Shown: positions 24,735 to 37,460 of the stretch, in pieces | How the letters are laid out: each line of letters starts with the position of its first letter | Position numbering within the stretch: the first letter of the stretch is position 1 | Assembly (NCBI RefSeq): GCF_027942865.1 | Contig: NC_134513.1 | Coordinates: forward strand, 35,457,429-35,521,428 | DNA: 64,000 nucleotides | Source: Odontesthes bonariensis | Taxonomy: Eukaryota > Chordata > Actinopteri > Atheriniformes > Atherinopsidae | Reading direction: 5' to 3' | Notes under the pieces: model-generated | What the model saw: the letters and a program-made list of their open reading frames with translations, nothing else | Database searches by the model: none | What the model was told of the DNA's origin: nothing | Made by a program: the position numbers and the translations under genes

Positions 24735-25438
24735 TAGCCGCTTTCGGACTGTAGGAACCTTTGGCAGTTCTAATAACCTTTTAATCCGCGGAGCCGTTTT
24801 CTCCCGTGTTCGGACATATAGGAACTCGGGGCTTTCTCCCTTAGTTCCTATAACTATTTAGCTCCTTCTCCGAGGTCGGGTCTTTTCATGGTTCTATAGA
24901 ACGAATCTAACGGAGGTGTGTGGTGGTCGGTAGCTACGCCCCATGTAATTCTATCACGGCTGAAATGTTTCCTCATAGACACAGACACAACTGGCGGGTG
25001 TTTAATAAGTTAAACTTACACTGGTCTCCTTTGTCTGCAGCGCTCTGCTCTCCTTTCTTCCTTCATGAAATAAAAAAGTATCGTCTCCTGACTCTCTCTG
25101 TGAGCTGTTCCAGCCTCGATATTAGACGCCTGATGTGATTGTCCATGATTAATATCACCATCATGCAGACCATAAACACAGTGGCCTCCCCGCTCTCCAT
25201 ATTAGCTTCTTGGTGGTGTTTTTTCTACTCTCCTTACTTTGACCGTTTTGTTTTGTGTTTGAATGTAGCGCTAAACGGCTAACGGCTAACACGTCACTGA
25301 AGCAGACGGCTGCGCGCGGCGCATCAGTCCCTATCAGGTCCCGACTCATGTGCGAATGCAGACTGAAACAGTTCCGCTGGGGAAGGATAGTTATCAGAAC
25401 GAAATTCGAGGAGGGTAGTTCTGATAAATACTTTCTTA

Positions 25439-26338
25439 AGGCCCTGTCACACTGTTGCGTATGAGAGAAGCGTATGAGTTGCGCATGAAAATTAATCATA
25501 CGCACGAAAAGTCCTTGAAAATAAAGAATGACTAGCGTAAGAGTAGCATATGAACTGCGCATGCCCAGCGTACGTTTCAACGCGCCTATTGAGAATGAGG
25601 AGTCACGTGACTCCGGTCGGCCATGTTGGCAGAAGACGCTATTGGTTGCCAGGGGCAACGCCATTAACTCAGCAGCCTTTCCACATTGCTCCATTATTGC
25701 AGTAGACGACGCGCTATCAACATCTCTCGAGACATTCATCTCGATCATGCCTCCCAAGAAGCGATCGTCGTTTGCCCGGGCCCTGGGCCGAGGAAAAGGC
25801 AAAAAAACACAAGAATCATTCTCACCCAAACCTGCTGAAATGCCTGATGCACCTGCGACTGATGAGTTACATGCTTCTGAGCGATCAAGATCCCCAACTC
25901 CTCCTCCTGACCGCTCCCGTGAATCGTCGGTTGCCTGCCGCCTCCATCTCCGCCCGTCTGGCGGAGATGGAGGCGGCAGACGGGCGGAGGCTATAAATAC
26001 GCTAGCTGTACGTACACCTTCATGCCAACATATGGCAATTTATGTCCAGCGTTCTCGACCTATCAGTAACGTACCTATATCGTACCTTTAGCGTATTCAG
26101 CGTATGCCTATCGTATGCTTAGCGTATTAACCATACGCACAAAAGTTTTGAGCATGTTCAAAAATTTATTTCTGCCTCAGCGTATGCCAACGTATGCCAA
26201 CGTATGCCAACGTATGCCAGCGTGCTTGAAACGTATACAACCTATGCCTAACGTTCCCCTGGCGTATGTCAGCGTATACCAGCGTATGAGTGATAACTTT
26301 CATACGCTAGTGCCATACGCAACAGTGTGACAGGGCCA
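25439..26338. mobile_element. Inner MITE with 3-bp TTA target duplication (Harbinger-like)
   Basis: The terminal repeat GGCCCTGTCACACTGTTGCG is present inverted at the right end. TTA occurs on both sides (25436-25438 and 26339-26341), as for PIF/Harbinger elements. The interior is packed with degenerate GCGTATG repeats, including a run of CGTATGCCAA units at 26180-26225. Confidence 0.75.
25587..25996 (+). mobile_element. Third-level insertion sharing its 5' end with the element at 9443
   Basis: The first 85 or so bases match 9443-9530 almost exactly (TATTGAGAATGAGGAGTCAC onwards), then the sequence differs. An open frame from 25748 begins MPPKKRSSFARALGRGKGKK and turns Pro/Ser-rich. It is followed by a perfect 20-bp hairpin (25935-25954 with 25960-25979). 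The matching right terminus is absent, so the copy is truncated or rearranged. The protein is not recognised. Confidence 0.5.
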
Positions 26339-26365
26339 TTAGAACGGTCTGTCCGAAAGCGGCTA

Positions 26366-26764
26366 CTGTGGGATGTTTCTGAAAGATGTTTTATATTTGG
26401 CTACCATAAACCCTCTTCCATGTTGAAAAAGCTTCTTATCAGTTACTACAGTTGTGTACTTTTTTTTCTGATTTCAAGTTGAAGTCCATTAATTTCATTA
26501 GTAGAACACAATGGTTAGACACAACTACTGTTCTCTTCATGCTAGTTTGCTGTATAAGAAATGCTTTAGATAGATGCATTTCAGCTATCCACTGTATCTT
26601 CAGTTTAATGGTAAATTGTGTCTGCCTAGCAGTGTACTTTTTGGGTAATATTTGTGTAACTTTAGTGCAAAAAGTCCCATGATTCTGTGTTTGTATTCTA
26701 CTATTCACTACCAACTTGTGTATGGCATATTTGGCATATCTCTGCGCCTACAAACTTACATAAG
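26366..26764. other. Intergenic, nothing recognised
   Basis: No gene, terminus or repeat that I can support. Confidence 0.5.
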
Positions 26765-26893
26765 TAACGGCCGTTTCTGGCAGCCCGCCCTGATAGGTCA
26801 GTTTGAATTTCGAAAGTATTCTGTTTTGGCGGTTATGTCACATGCAGAGATTGGACCAATCAGCGTTGAAGCCGCTCCGGAGGGGGCTATAAG
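26765..26893 (+). promoter_or_regulatory. H3-type promoter (H3-2)
   Basis: The same block order as H3-1: CCCTGATAGGTCAGTTTGAA, TTGGCGGTTA, double CCAAT ATTGGACCAAT (26850-26860), CGGAGGGGGC, TATAAG (26888-26893). Sequence similarity to H3-1 ends sharply near 26765, which marks the left edge of this duplicated cassette. Confidence 0.75.
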
Positions 26894-26956
26894 AGCCGTC
26901 TGCACGACAGCGTCTTCTATTCACTGTCTGTGAGAAGGTTGGAAAAACAAAGATAA

Positions 26957-27370
<414 letters not shown>

Positions 27371-27392
27371 ACTCAGTCCACACCAACACAAC

Positions 27393-27408
27393 GGCTCTTT
27401 TAAGAGCC
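27393..27408 (+). terminator. Histone 3' stem-loop (H3-2)
   Basis: GGCTCTTTTAAGAGCC, with AGAAGAGCT downstream at 27421-27429 as a candidate U7-pairing element. Confidence 0.95.
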
Positions 27409-27439
27409 TCTCACTTTTCTAGAAGAGCTCAGGTTTCAT

Positions 27440-28450
27440 AGTCCACTAATACACTTTAGAAATCAAGTTTATTTAATATTTATACGATTTTGGGAGGTCT
27501 TACTGTGACTACACGTCCATAGACTTATGAAAGGAATTCGGAAGTCCTCGAGCTGCAGATGGTTCCAAACGCCAGTAGTTCCACCTTGAACGCCTTTGGT
27601 GTTTCTGAAGTATTTACTCCAGTAAATTTATGAAATCACACAAATTTGGGCCTTGAGGCATTTGCTGACTGTTAACTAATTCAGTCAACGGCGAAATTAT
27701 TTCATGTAGCCAGTTTTTGTAATTTAACTGCAGCTAGCTAATGTGAGCAAGATGGGTTTAATAGGGTCTCAAGACATTTGCCGTCCCTTCCTGTACACCT
27801 GTATCCATGTTGGCAGACCACGCCCATGTATTTGTAGATCTAATATGGTTAATTAACTGCTGAAGCATGTTATATACACATGATCAACAAGATGTTATGT
27901 TCACAAACGGCTCTCTGTGTCCTCCAAAATAAGAGCTGAATCAAAATGTTTGAACAACCATTGGAAAACTTTTCCATACTGTTAGTTTGCATTAGTTTTA
28001 TTTCATTCCTTCATTTAGTGTGTCATCATGCAGTCAACTTGAGATTAAGATCTCTATTTAAAGACAGAACAGGAAATTAAGAATTATTAACATTTATATC
28101 AGCAAGAATAAATAATGATAACATTAAAAAATATATATATTATTAAACTATTCCAGTTTACACTGCTGACATCGCATTCATGTTCATCTTCATGTTTTCA
28201 GGGGGATTGATTGTTAGTGGTGAGCTGAGCAATGACTAGGTTTGTGGAACTTGCCAGTCCAGTCAGTGATGTCGTGCTGCATAAGCTGGTAAGTGGAATG
28301 GTGCAGTGCTGGAGCTGGCTGGGTGATGGGTAGGCTGTCAAAATAAGATTCAAATAAAAGTGATCAGAAATTCATTTATCGCCTAACAAAGCTAATGCAA
28401 GCATGGCAACACAGTTTTCTAAAATTTCCTGAAGATGCCAGATTATATTA
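27440..28450. other. Intergenic, nothing recognised
   Basis: AT-rich and unremarkable; no supported gene. Confidence 0.5.
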
Positions 28451-28456
28451 TGTAAG

Positions 28457-29830
28457 TTATATACAATCAGTGAAATTGAAAAAAATATATATATGAAATA
28501 AATTGAAATTGTAAGGGACCAACAAAAATAAACATACCATCCATATGTACTGGTGTTGAAGCTGCCATGGGTGGAGGGATGTTTGCAAAGGAGAGGCCAA
28601 GCTCCTCCATGGCAACGAGCAAGGTGTTTGCTGGGGGCTTACTTGTTGTGGGCCAAGATGCTGTTTGGCATTGCTGATTTTTGTCTGGCTTTTACTTCCT
28701 AGATGCCCAGCTTTGGACAGCACTTTTTCTCTTTCATTCAAAAGACGCTTTGCTGCGATTCTCAGTGTCAGCCTGATGAATCTGCTTTACAATAGCCTTG
28801 CTTCTCTCTGTAAAGTATCTATGGCATTTGGGAGTTCCATTAAAGATGCACTGGACTTTTTTCGGAAAAGCTCCTCAGTTTTCTGGACCACACTGAAGGC
28901 CTCTTGTAATGGCTGACAGAGCACTCCTGGTTTGAATTCCTTCAGCGTCAGTAAGGTACCATGCTCTTCTTCCAGACTGTCATCATTTTGCTTAATTGAA
29001 CTTTGGCATCCATCACAGATGTTGTAATGTTTGATTACTTTATTTACAATGTATCCTGTAAGATGGTAGAGAGTACAGGTTTCACTGTCTGTGAGATCAG
29101 GAGTACCTTTGTGTCTAATCAGCTGGTCCCCACTCAGGCCAGGACTGGGAAATGTCGCCTTAATGTCCAGGAACTCTGCCAAAAGACTGCTGTCATCCTC
29201 CTGATAGCTTCCTGATTTGACTGTCGTAAGAAACTTACCAACTGAGACTGATCTCAGTACCTGGTGAAACTCCACTGGTGTTGGGACAAGATTCCTTTGC
29301 CTTATGCAGTTGACATTCTTGAGTAAATCTGCTTGTCAACACAAACATGTGTCCATGTTCAAGCATGTCTTTTTGGATTGATAAAACTGTAGAGGTTGCC
29401 ATGACAAATCCTGTTTGCAGAGGTTTCCAGCTACCCGTTTGACCAATCTTTAGTCCACAGAAGAGTTGTACCATGTCTTGGAGGAATTCAATGGCTTTGT
29501 TGTACTCTTCCATGTTGTGTCTGCTCAGTGCCATCACAGGGTGGCGAGAGGACATGTTAAACAATTAATTAATATTTTAAAGTAGTTTTCTGGCTTGAAG
29601 CAATAAACAGATGCATGTATTCAGTTCACATGAAAAGCAAAATATGAAATATAGAATAATTATGTCATACATATTTTCCTCCAAGTCATTTAAAGCTTCT
29701 TTAAAATGACTTATTTATCTTTAGCTCAGCTTTGCCATTCAGCTCATTTTCCATCTGACACCAGAGAGAACAGACCGACTTAATGACATCTTCTACAGAT
29801 GGGGTGTTTGGGACAACAGGACTAAATCCT
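28457..29830 (-). pseudogene. P-element-like (THAP9-type) transposase remnant
   Basis: The minus strand encodes pieces of the C-terminal half of a P-type transposase. 29235-29564 has HNMEEYNKAIEFLQDM, GSWKPLQTGFVM and FVLTSRFTQE. 28787-29275 has MEFHQVLRSVSVGKFL, LYHLTGYIVNKV and CDGC. A further scrap near 29750-29830 reads VVPNTPSVEDVIKSV. The order is that of THAP9/P transposases. At least two frame breaks or lost segments separate the pieces and no THAP domain was found, so it is inactive. Confidence 0.7.
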
Positions 29831-30040
29831 GGGAACAGACAGTAATATCATGAAACAGTGATACATTGTCTCTGCCACTCCAAAAAAGACAAACTTTGGT
29901 AAAATACATAGTCAGATTAGTAATCAATGCACATTTTTGGTTAATATTTACCGTCAATATTTTGCGTCGTAAATGTTAAACTTGTCGTTTTTTGTGCTCC
30001 GTCCCACCAAAACCCGTTCAGACGGCGCTGGGACGTTCAA

Positions 30041-31822
30041 TGACTGTTATCGGTCTATTCAATAGACGTTATCAGCACACATCAGTCCCATTTATGTGGG
30101 CTAGTAGGGGCAAATCAACCATTTCTATCAGATTATTTCAGTGAGGGGGGAGAAGGCCTGTTATCAGGCATGTGCTTTTTTTCTTTTTCTTTTCAACTTT
30201 ATTGACCAAACGTGTATCTCTAGTAATATATTCATGATAAATATAATTCATATCTATCCATCCATCCATTTTCTGTACCGCTGAATCCGTCGGTCAGGTC
30301 GTGGGGGGGCTGGAGCCTATCCCAGCGGTCAATGGGCGAGAGGCAGGGTACACCCTGGACAGGCTGCCAGTCCATCACAGGGCCACACAGAGACAAATGA
30401 GACAAACAACCATACACGCTCACTCCTAAGGACCATTTTAGAGACACCAATTAACCTAAAATGCATGATTTTGGGCAGTGGGAGGAAGCCGGATTACCCA
30501 CGCATACATGGGGAGAACATGCAAACTCCACACAGAAAGCCGGGAGTTGAACCTGGAACCTTCTTGCTGTGAGGCGACAGTGCTAACCACCACACCACCG
30601 TGCAGCCCCAATATAATTCATATTCAATATTCAATTAACTTATATTCAATTGATTATGCCTGCGTTGGCGTAGGGAAACATGTTGCTCCTGCTCGTCCAT
30701 TGCAACACTGGACTCCCCTTTAAAGGTAAACTCTGTGCTTATTAATACATTTGATGTCATGTTTGTCATGTTCTTTGTTTTAGGAAATAAGTAAAATTTA
30801 AGTAAAATCTGTCTACAGGAACGATGTTGGCTTGAGTAGGTACAGCTTCACTTAAGCTTTACTGGTCATAGTTTTCTTAATAGCTGCATCACGTGGAGTG
30901 ATGCCGTCGACACAACTGTATTGTTTATGTGCAATGTTTAGCACTCAGGAAAGATGGCACTGTTACTGATAATGAAGAGCTGGCTAAACATATATTGACA
31001 GAACATTTCAATTCAAAAACAAAAATGTGTATTTCTTATGAACATACAAGCTTGCATAATTATTAATTTATCATGTGTATCCATGGATTTCATCTGATAG
31101 GTGGTGCTAGAACAATTCATTAATTACTTTGGAATTAAGTACCAATACAGATTATCTACAATCATTCATAGAAGCCACAGTATAGCTAATAATACAACAG
31201 TAAATACATGATTATTCATATGGTGGATATTTACATTAAAGATTAAATAAAGTGACAAATACCACAAGTAGTTCAAACCAAACAAGATCATAGTCAATAA
31301 CCTGGGCCAAGCTAAATAAATTATTTATTATATTAAAGGTCTGGTCAACAGGTCCAATATTTGTAAAATATACATTTGAATTATAACATTACAAGCACTA
31401 CACAGTAAACCAATGAACAAGTATTGAGCAAGGCAGTGGTACTGTAAAGACATGAAATGACAAATGTCAGGACACCGCTTGCAAAAGCAGTGCAAACTTG
31501 CACAGCTCTATTACATATCATTTACTCAGTCAATATGTTTAACTGCTGCTCAGCTACATTACATGTAAAAAATAGCGAATAAAACAATTACCTTGCTTAC
31601 TTGACAAGTTGATGTTTACTTTTCTTCTGTACTTTTTCCTTTTTTTTGGTGCGCGCCCTCGTCATGAAGGGGCTCCGCTAGTGCTCCCCCTACTGGCTCA
31701 CTGATAGAAATGGTTGATAACAGCCTCCTGAAACAACAGTCGGTTTATTAGGTCCCTACTTGCCCATATAAATGGGACTCATATGTGGCGATAACGTTTA
31801 TTGAATAGACTGATAACAGTCA
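30041..31822. mobile_element. Element bounded by long inverted repeats of about 100 bp
   Basis: The left end (TGACTGTTATCGGTCTATTC onward, to about 30145) is repeated inverted at about 31700-31822, including CCCATTTATGTGGGC- and CAACCATTTCTATCAG-type blocks. The interior is AT-rich and non-coding apart from a RTE-type fragment. It adjoins the P-type transposase remnant and may be the non-coding part of the same family, which is inference only. Confidence 0.6.
30252..30610 (-). mobile_element. RTE/Rex-type LINE 3' fragment
   Basis: It contains CCAGTCCATCACAGGGCCAC, GGAGAACATGCAAACTCCAC and TGAGGCGACAGTGCTAACCA, and ends in a (GGAT)n tail on the minus strand. This is a very common teleost non-LTR tail, recognised from memory; the exact family is uncertain. 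Confidence 0.6.
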
Positions 31823-32815
31823 AATTGGGTGTTTAGAGCTATTCGGAGCTGAATGAACCATGTGTCGGTTAGTTAAGTGCCGTAACGCTCTGATTTAAAA
31901 TATCGACAGTATACAAAACATATCCACTAATTAGCTCGTATGTGCGTGGCCCTCGAGTTCTTCGTATATGAATACACAAATTACAAGCAGTTATTCATGT
32001 CTCCGTTCTACACGTATTATACGTTACGAACAGCTTTCGTTTTTTGATATTCAGAGTTTTGGATTATTCTCTCATCGAGGAAGCGTTCCCAAGTGTGGGA
32101 ATATTTCGAGCCAAACAGTTCCTTGTCACACCAGCCTCCTCTGTTCCCTGTGAAAGAGTATTTTGTAAAGCTGGGAAAATTGTCCAAAAAAAAAATAAAC
32201 AAAAAAAAAACGGTTGAGTCCTTCCACTGTGCAAAAACTACTTTTCTTGAATAAAAACACCTGAAGTAACACAAGCACCCTCACAAAGAAAATATGAATG
32301 ACAAACTAAAGATTTTCACATTGTTTTTAAAATATTTCATGGGTAAATTACTCAATCTTTAATGAGGTACTACAAACATGTGTACAACACACACGTGTTA
32401 TTATATACACAAGAGCTGCATAACATTCGCAGGGCTTCATTTGGTGCAACAATCGCGACTGCCAGTAGATGTCACCCAAGGGAATTGAATGAAGCTTCGG
32501 GTAGTGAAGCACTTGGTTCACTACCACGACAATGGTTAAAAAAATGCTTCAAAAAGCCTCATTTTGCCATCACTTAGTAGTACCCAGGTTACACAAGTCA
32601 CAAATTAAAAACATAAGTAGGTTTTAAATTTACAATAGAAAAGAAAAGTTCTTTATTCAAAGTCTTCTAAATTCAAAATTAATCAAGTAGCTAAAAAATA
32701 CAATGCATTTATATATACTTTGTTATAAATTAACATTATTTTATAAGTTGTCATAAATTTAGTCATTTTAAAGGGTTAGGGATGCAACAGTAATCGTACT
32801 CAGAGAGGTGTGGGT
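31823..32815. other. Intergenic with one repeat fragment
   Basis: 32420-32580 (GAAGCTTCGGGTAGTGAAGC and following) resembles a common fish repeat fragment. Nothing else was recognised. Confidence 0.35.
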
Positions 32816-32831
32816 GGCTCTTAAAAGAGCC
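32816..32831 (-). terminator. Histone 3' stem-loop (H4-2)
   Basis: On the minus strand GGCTCTTTTAAGAGCC then ACCCA, 28 nt past the stop. Confidence 0.96.
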
Positions 32832-32859
32832 GTTGTTTTGTTGTGTGAAGGTATGAGCT

Positions 32860-33330
<471 letters not shown>

Positions 33331-33923
33331 ACAATTTTTACAAATTATAGCAAGAAACATAGTCATCCAAATGGCCTGATGTTCAGATGTCCTTGAGTTG
33401 CACCAACACGGACTCTAATTTAAATGTAGGCCTGAACTGTACATAAAGGTATCGTCTGATAAACATTTAGTTCTGCCACCATAGTAAAACTGGACAGGAA
33501 AAATGATCATAGCCACAACCTCAAGAAAGGTCCCACGAGTGAATCAATGTGAGGTGTAGTTTAAAGTTGACATTACACCTCAGACAGCCTTACTTATGAC
33601 TAAGCAATGATTGTGGTGTCTTCATTTATTATTCATCACCATACGAATTCCTTTTAAAGAAGATTATTTCGGTTCATAATACCACGTTTTAAATGTTTTA
33701 TGTCAGACTGAGCAAGAATCTCTCCAGGAGATGAGGTGACCAATAAAGTAGCAGCAGTGAAAGCGGTTTGCAGTTGTATACTGGAGCCTATTAACACTTA
33801 ACTTTTAAAGTTAAACAAGAAGAATCATGACCACTAAAATTACAATAGTCTCACAGCAGTTCCAGGTTTCTTTTAGTCATTTGATATAATTATAAGGAGA
33901 GTGCTCGTTAGATGCAAGTGGGT

Positions 33924-33939
33924 GGCCCTTAAAAGGGCC
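33924..33939 (-). terminator. Histone 3' stem-loop with covariant pair (H2A-2)
   Basis: On the minus strand GGCCCTTTTAAGGGCC: the fourth stem pair is C-G instead of the U-A in the other histone genes. Both bases changed together. It remains within the GGYYYU...ARRRCC consensus. Confidence 0.93.
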
Positions 33940-33967
33940 GTTTAGGCGGTGGACTAGTGATTTATGT

Positions 33968-34484
<517 letters not shown>

Positions 34485-34489
34485 CAGAA

Positions 34490-35317
34490 AAGCTGACGTC
34501 ATGTTTCGGTAGACCGTGGTGACTTCCGCCTCACAATGCCATTTATTAGTACTGTAATACTAATAACAATTATTTATACATATTTACACCTTATGAAGTG
34601 ATAGCACCATCATTACCTGGTGTCCATTGAATAGGAGGTTATTTCTCATTTATTTCTGTGCCGCTGTGCTACTTTGGAAATTGACAAAGAAAAAAAAAAG
34701 TGATTGAAATATAAACTAAACGTTAAGTTTCTTGTATGTACAGAGGCACTCAAAGTTGAAATTATGTGAACAAAAACAAATCTATTCTTGGGTTATATAC
34801 CCACAAGACCGTAGAATACACATCTTTGTAAAAGTTATTGCTGCTTTATAACATTTGACAAACTGCCTCCGTGTGCAGCAGGTTTATATATTGGACCAGA
34901 TTCATTGTTAATGGAGCCAGTTTACATTTACATACAGTAAAACCTGTTATTGATCAAAATATTAATTATAGATTTGTAAAAAAAAAAATCTATCATGTAT
35001 TTACAGTAAAGATGAAGAACTTTCCCAGCTTTATGTCGAACTGCAGATGCATGCAGTGAAAACAAAATTTGCAAACGTTGGAAGTAATTTACAACCTTTT
35101 TCAACCATTAGTTCAGCCGCTTGGAAGAAGCTAATTACAGCCGAAAGCTGGTTGGGGAATGTCAGTATATACTGAGTAACATTTAAACTCTACACTTAAA
35201 GTTCAGACACCAATGAGACTTAAAACTATCATCATTATAGCAATTGATGTATATATACATAAATAAATACTCAAAAAAAAAAGTTAGAAAGGAAATGTGC
35301 TCTTGACATAATTGGGT
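34490..35317. other. Diverged spacer between H2A-2 and H1-1
   Basis: An AT-rich spacer that does not align well with the corresponding right-arm spacer (52116-52970), although the genes on either side are near-identical. No gene recognised. Confidence 0.6.
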
Positions 35318-35333
35318 GGCTCTTAAAAGAGCC
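35318..35333 (-). terminator. Histone 3' stem-loop (H1-1)
   Basis: On the minus strand GGCTCTTTTAAGAGCC then ACCCA, 29 nt past the stop. Confidence 0.96.
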
Positions 35334-35362
35334 TTTGTTGAGGGAAGTAGAAGTGAACAAGT

Positions 35363-35992
35363 CTACTTCTTGGCTGCCCTCTTGGCGGGGACTTTCTTTG
35401 CGGAGACCTTCTTCGCCTTTGGACTTTTAGCTTTTACTACCTTCTTCACAACCTTCTTGGGTGTAACTGCCTTCTTTGCAGCCTTCTTGGGTGTAACGGT
35501 CTTCTTTGCAGCCTTCTTCGGGCTCTTTGCTGCCTTCTTTGGGGTTGACTTCTTTGCAGCGGCGGGTTTCTTTGCCTTCTTTGGTGTCGTTTTAGCTGCT
35601 TTGGGCTTCTTGGCGGCCGTTAGCTTCTTGGCTGCCGGTTTCTTGGCTTTGACCGGGGCTTTCTTCGGTGCCTTCTTGGGCTTCTCAGCGGGCTTGGCTG
35701 CCTTGAAGGATCCAGAAGCCCCTGTTCCTTTAGTCTGGACCAGAGAGCCGTTCTCCACTAAACTTTTAATGGTGCGTCTGATCTGGGCGCTGTTGTGCTC
35801 CACATCGTAGCCCTTACCGGCCAGAGTCTTCTTCAACGCAACCAGAGAAAGTCCTTTGCGGTCCTTAGAATCTGCCACAGCTTTCAGGACGAGCTCGCGG
35901 GCGCTGGGTCCGGTCTTCTTTTTCGGCTTGCTTGCCTTCTTCTTCGGGGCTTTAGCCGGAGCGACGGGTGCTGCTGGTGCGACTTCTGCCAT
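35363..35992 (-). CDS. h1: Linker histone H1, copy 1 (209 aa)
   Basis: A short Ala/Pro/Lys N-tail, a winged-helix globular domain at about residues 27-100 ([20 protein letters not shown] through [15 protein letters not shown]), then a Lys/Ala/Pro-rich C-tail with SPKK and TPKK motifs, the usual CDK targets. It binds linker DNA at the nucleosome dyad. It is five residues longer than copy 2 because the tail carries an extra VSAKK unit near the C-terminus, and there are two further substitutions (Leu/Pro and Val/Thr). An AC box (AAACACA) lies about 140 bp upstream. Confidence 0.97.
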   Translation of the reverse strand: MAEVAPAAPVAPAKAPKKKASKPKKKTGPSARELVLKAVADSKDRKGLSLVALKKTLAGKGYDVEHNSAQIRRTIKSLVENGSLVQTKGTGASGSFKAAKPAEKPKKAPKKAPVKAKKPAAKKLTAAKKPKAAKTTPKKAKKPAAAKKSTPKKAAKSPKKAAKKTVTPKKAAKKAVTPKKVVKKVVKAKSPKAKKVSAKKVPAKRAAKK

Positions 35993-36131
35993 GGTTAAAT
36001 CTCAGCGTAGCTTTGTCCGATGAGACTGATCAGGATCTCCCAACAAAATCAGGAACTTAAACACACCATGAGAACCGTAGAGACTCAACCCAGCTGGCCG
36101 CTCGCAGCCGAGGCAGGAACAGAGCGACACT

Positions 36132-36138
36132 TGTGTTT
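36132..36138 (-). promoter_or_regulatory. H1 AC box (H1-1)
   Basis: On the minus strand AAACACA, the H1-specific promoter element known from vertebrate replication-dependent H1 genes, 140 bp before the ATG. Confidence 0.7.
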
Positions 36139-36730
36139 TCTCTTCACCGAAAAATGGATAAAATATACATCCGAAGAGAATACTTTAAGCTGTAAATAAA
36201 TCACACTCATAAAGGAGAAGTTTGTCTGCATAAGGAAGCCTCACGAACCTGAAAACATCTTTGTATTTTGTTTGGAAAGCGTTTAAAACGGTCCTATCTG
36301 TCCCCGGGCGAGGCAATACTCCGTGACTTTTCCTTCGGATTTCACTTCTAAATGTTTTAAAATACACAATAACTCCACCAATACGATTTTAACAGCAAGA
36401 GGACATGTTTATTCAAACATCTAATGTAAAAACATTGAACTGCAGCTCATTGCTTTTCATTAAACAGAGGTTAATTACGTGCCCTCAAACACAGTGCTGT
36501 CGGTGGAGGCAACTGGCTGCCTAACTTAACCACACAGTGGGTGTTGTATGTTTCCCACCGTTTATTTTTTGTAAATCACTGTAAAACATCACGTGGATCT
36601 TATTCATTACAGCCTGAAACGTGTGAGTCAGATTAATGTATCATTGTAACAGCAAAAAAGATTTTCAGACAGACCAGTCCTCTCTGCCCCAACCCTTAAC
36701 AGCAGACATCAAACGATTGAACCACATTAT

Positions 36731-37460
36731 TGATCACAACAGTGAATGTTAAAAGTAATACAAAATGTCCCAGATTACAATATATTTACACAGTGAAGTA
36801 TAATTAAAGATGTAGCTCACTGACACATAATTTCTACCTTTTTCACGTTGTTTAAATATATTGTGATCATATTCAGAAGACTTTTTCTGTAAATTGTGTA
36901 TGTTAAAACACACAATACAAATAAGCAAATGTGAGAACATCCAAACTATGCTTTTGTAATAATGTGGATTATAAAGGTATGTCAGATGAAAGAATTCCTT
37001 TTAATTATGAATTATCTTTTATGGTATGAGATGAGCTGATAAAAGGTGTATCCTTTGTTCTAGTATGATGTCTACTGTTGCTAGATTTAATGAAATATAT
37101 CTGATCTGTGAATATCAGTAATGACATACTTTACATCAGAACAAGTTGTACACAGGGCTGAACAGCTCAAACTACATAAACAGGACAAATGTTAACACTC
37201 TATTATAGGGCATACATCATACAGGCAGCAAAGCTCAACTAGACCAGGTTTATCATGTTTTTCCATCTGTGGAAAATTAATTTACTAAGGCTGTTGCTCT
37301 CGGTGATGTTGGTCCCTCTGCCAAATAAAAAGTTTAAATAATTCTTGATAAATGATGATAAATGATAAATATATTTAAACTATTATCACAACAGTGAATG
37401 TTAAAAGTACTACAGAATGTCCCAGATAATAATATATGTATACAGTGAAGAGTAATTTAC
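36731..37460. repeat. Local tandem duplication
   Basis: About 75 bp containing ACAGTGAATGTTAAAAGTA occurs at 36738-36810 and again at 37386-37460, with similarity about 75-85%. The first copy is inside the inverted arm, the second just outside it. Confidence 0.55.

Larger units (their letters stand above)
24735..26365. mobile_element. Outer MITE with TAGCCGCTTTCGGAC termini
   Basis: TAGCCGCTTTCGGAC at 24735-24749 and its exact complement at 26351-26365. The interior is non-coding and interrupted by a second element at 25439-26338. No target duplication was identified. Confidence 0.7.
35318..37345. repeat. Inverted-duplication block, H1 side, left arm
   Basis: H1-1 plus about 1.35 kb of upstream non-coding DNA matches 50095-52115 in opposite orientation at roughly 95% identity by eye. 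The upstream end fades near 37345. Confidence 0.85.

Noticed and set aside
25161-25829. A 222-codon minus-strand ORF
   Set aside because: It runs across the boundaries of two nested transposons and has no family-like motif.
26170-26300. CRISPR-like spacing of CGTATGCCAA units
   Set aside because: Tandem degenerate repeats inside a MITE in a vertebrate genome; no spacers.
35316-35810. Long frame on the plus strand opposite H1-1
   Set aside because: Antisense shadow of the Lys/Ala-rich H1 coding sequence, giving Phe/Ala-rich nonsense.
36185-36367. A 60-codon ORF upstream of H1-1 with a matching ORF upstream of H1-2 (51071-51253)
   Set aside because: The pair differs mostly at amino-acid-changing positions and the conservation is explained by the inverted duplication; no family resemblance.
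36749-36940. A 63-codon ORF shared with 50498-50689
   Set aside because: Low-complexity AT-rich frame conserved only because the arms are duplicated.
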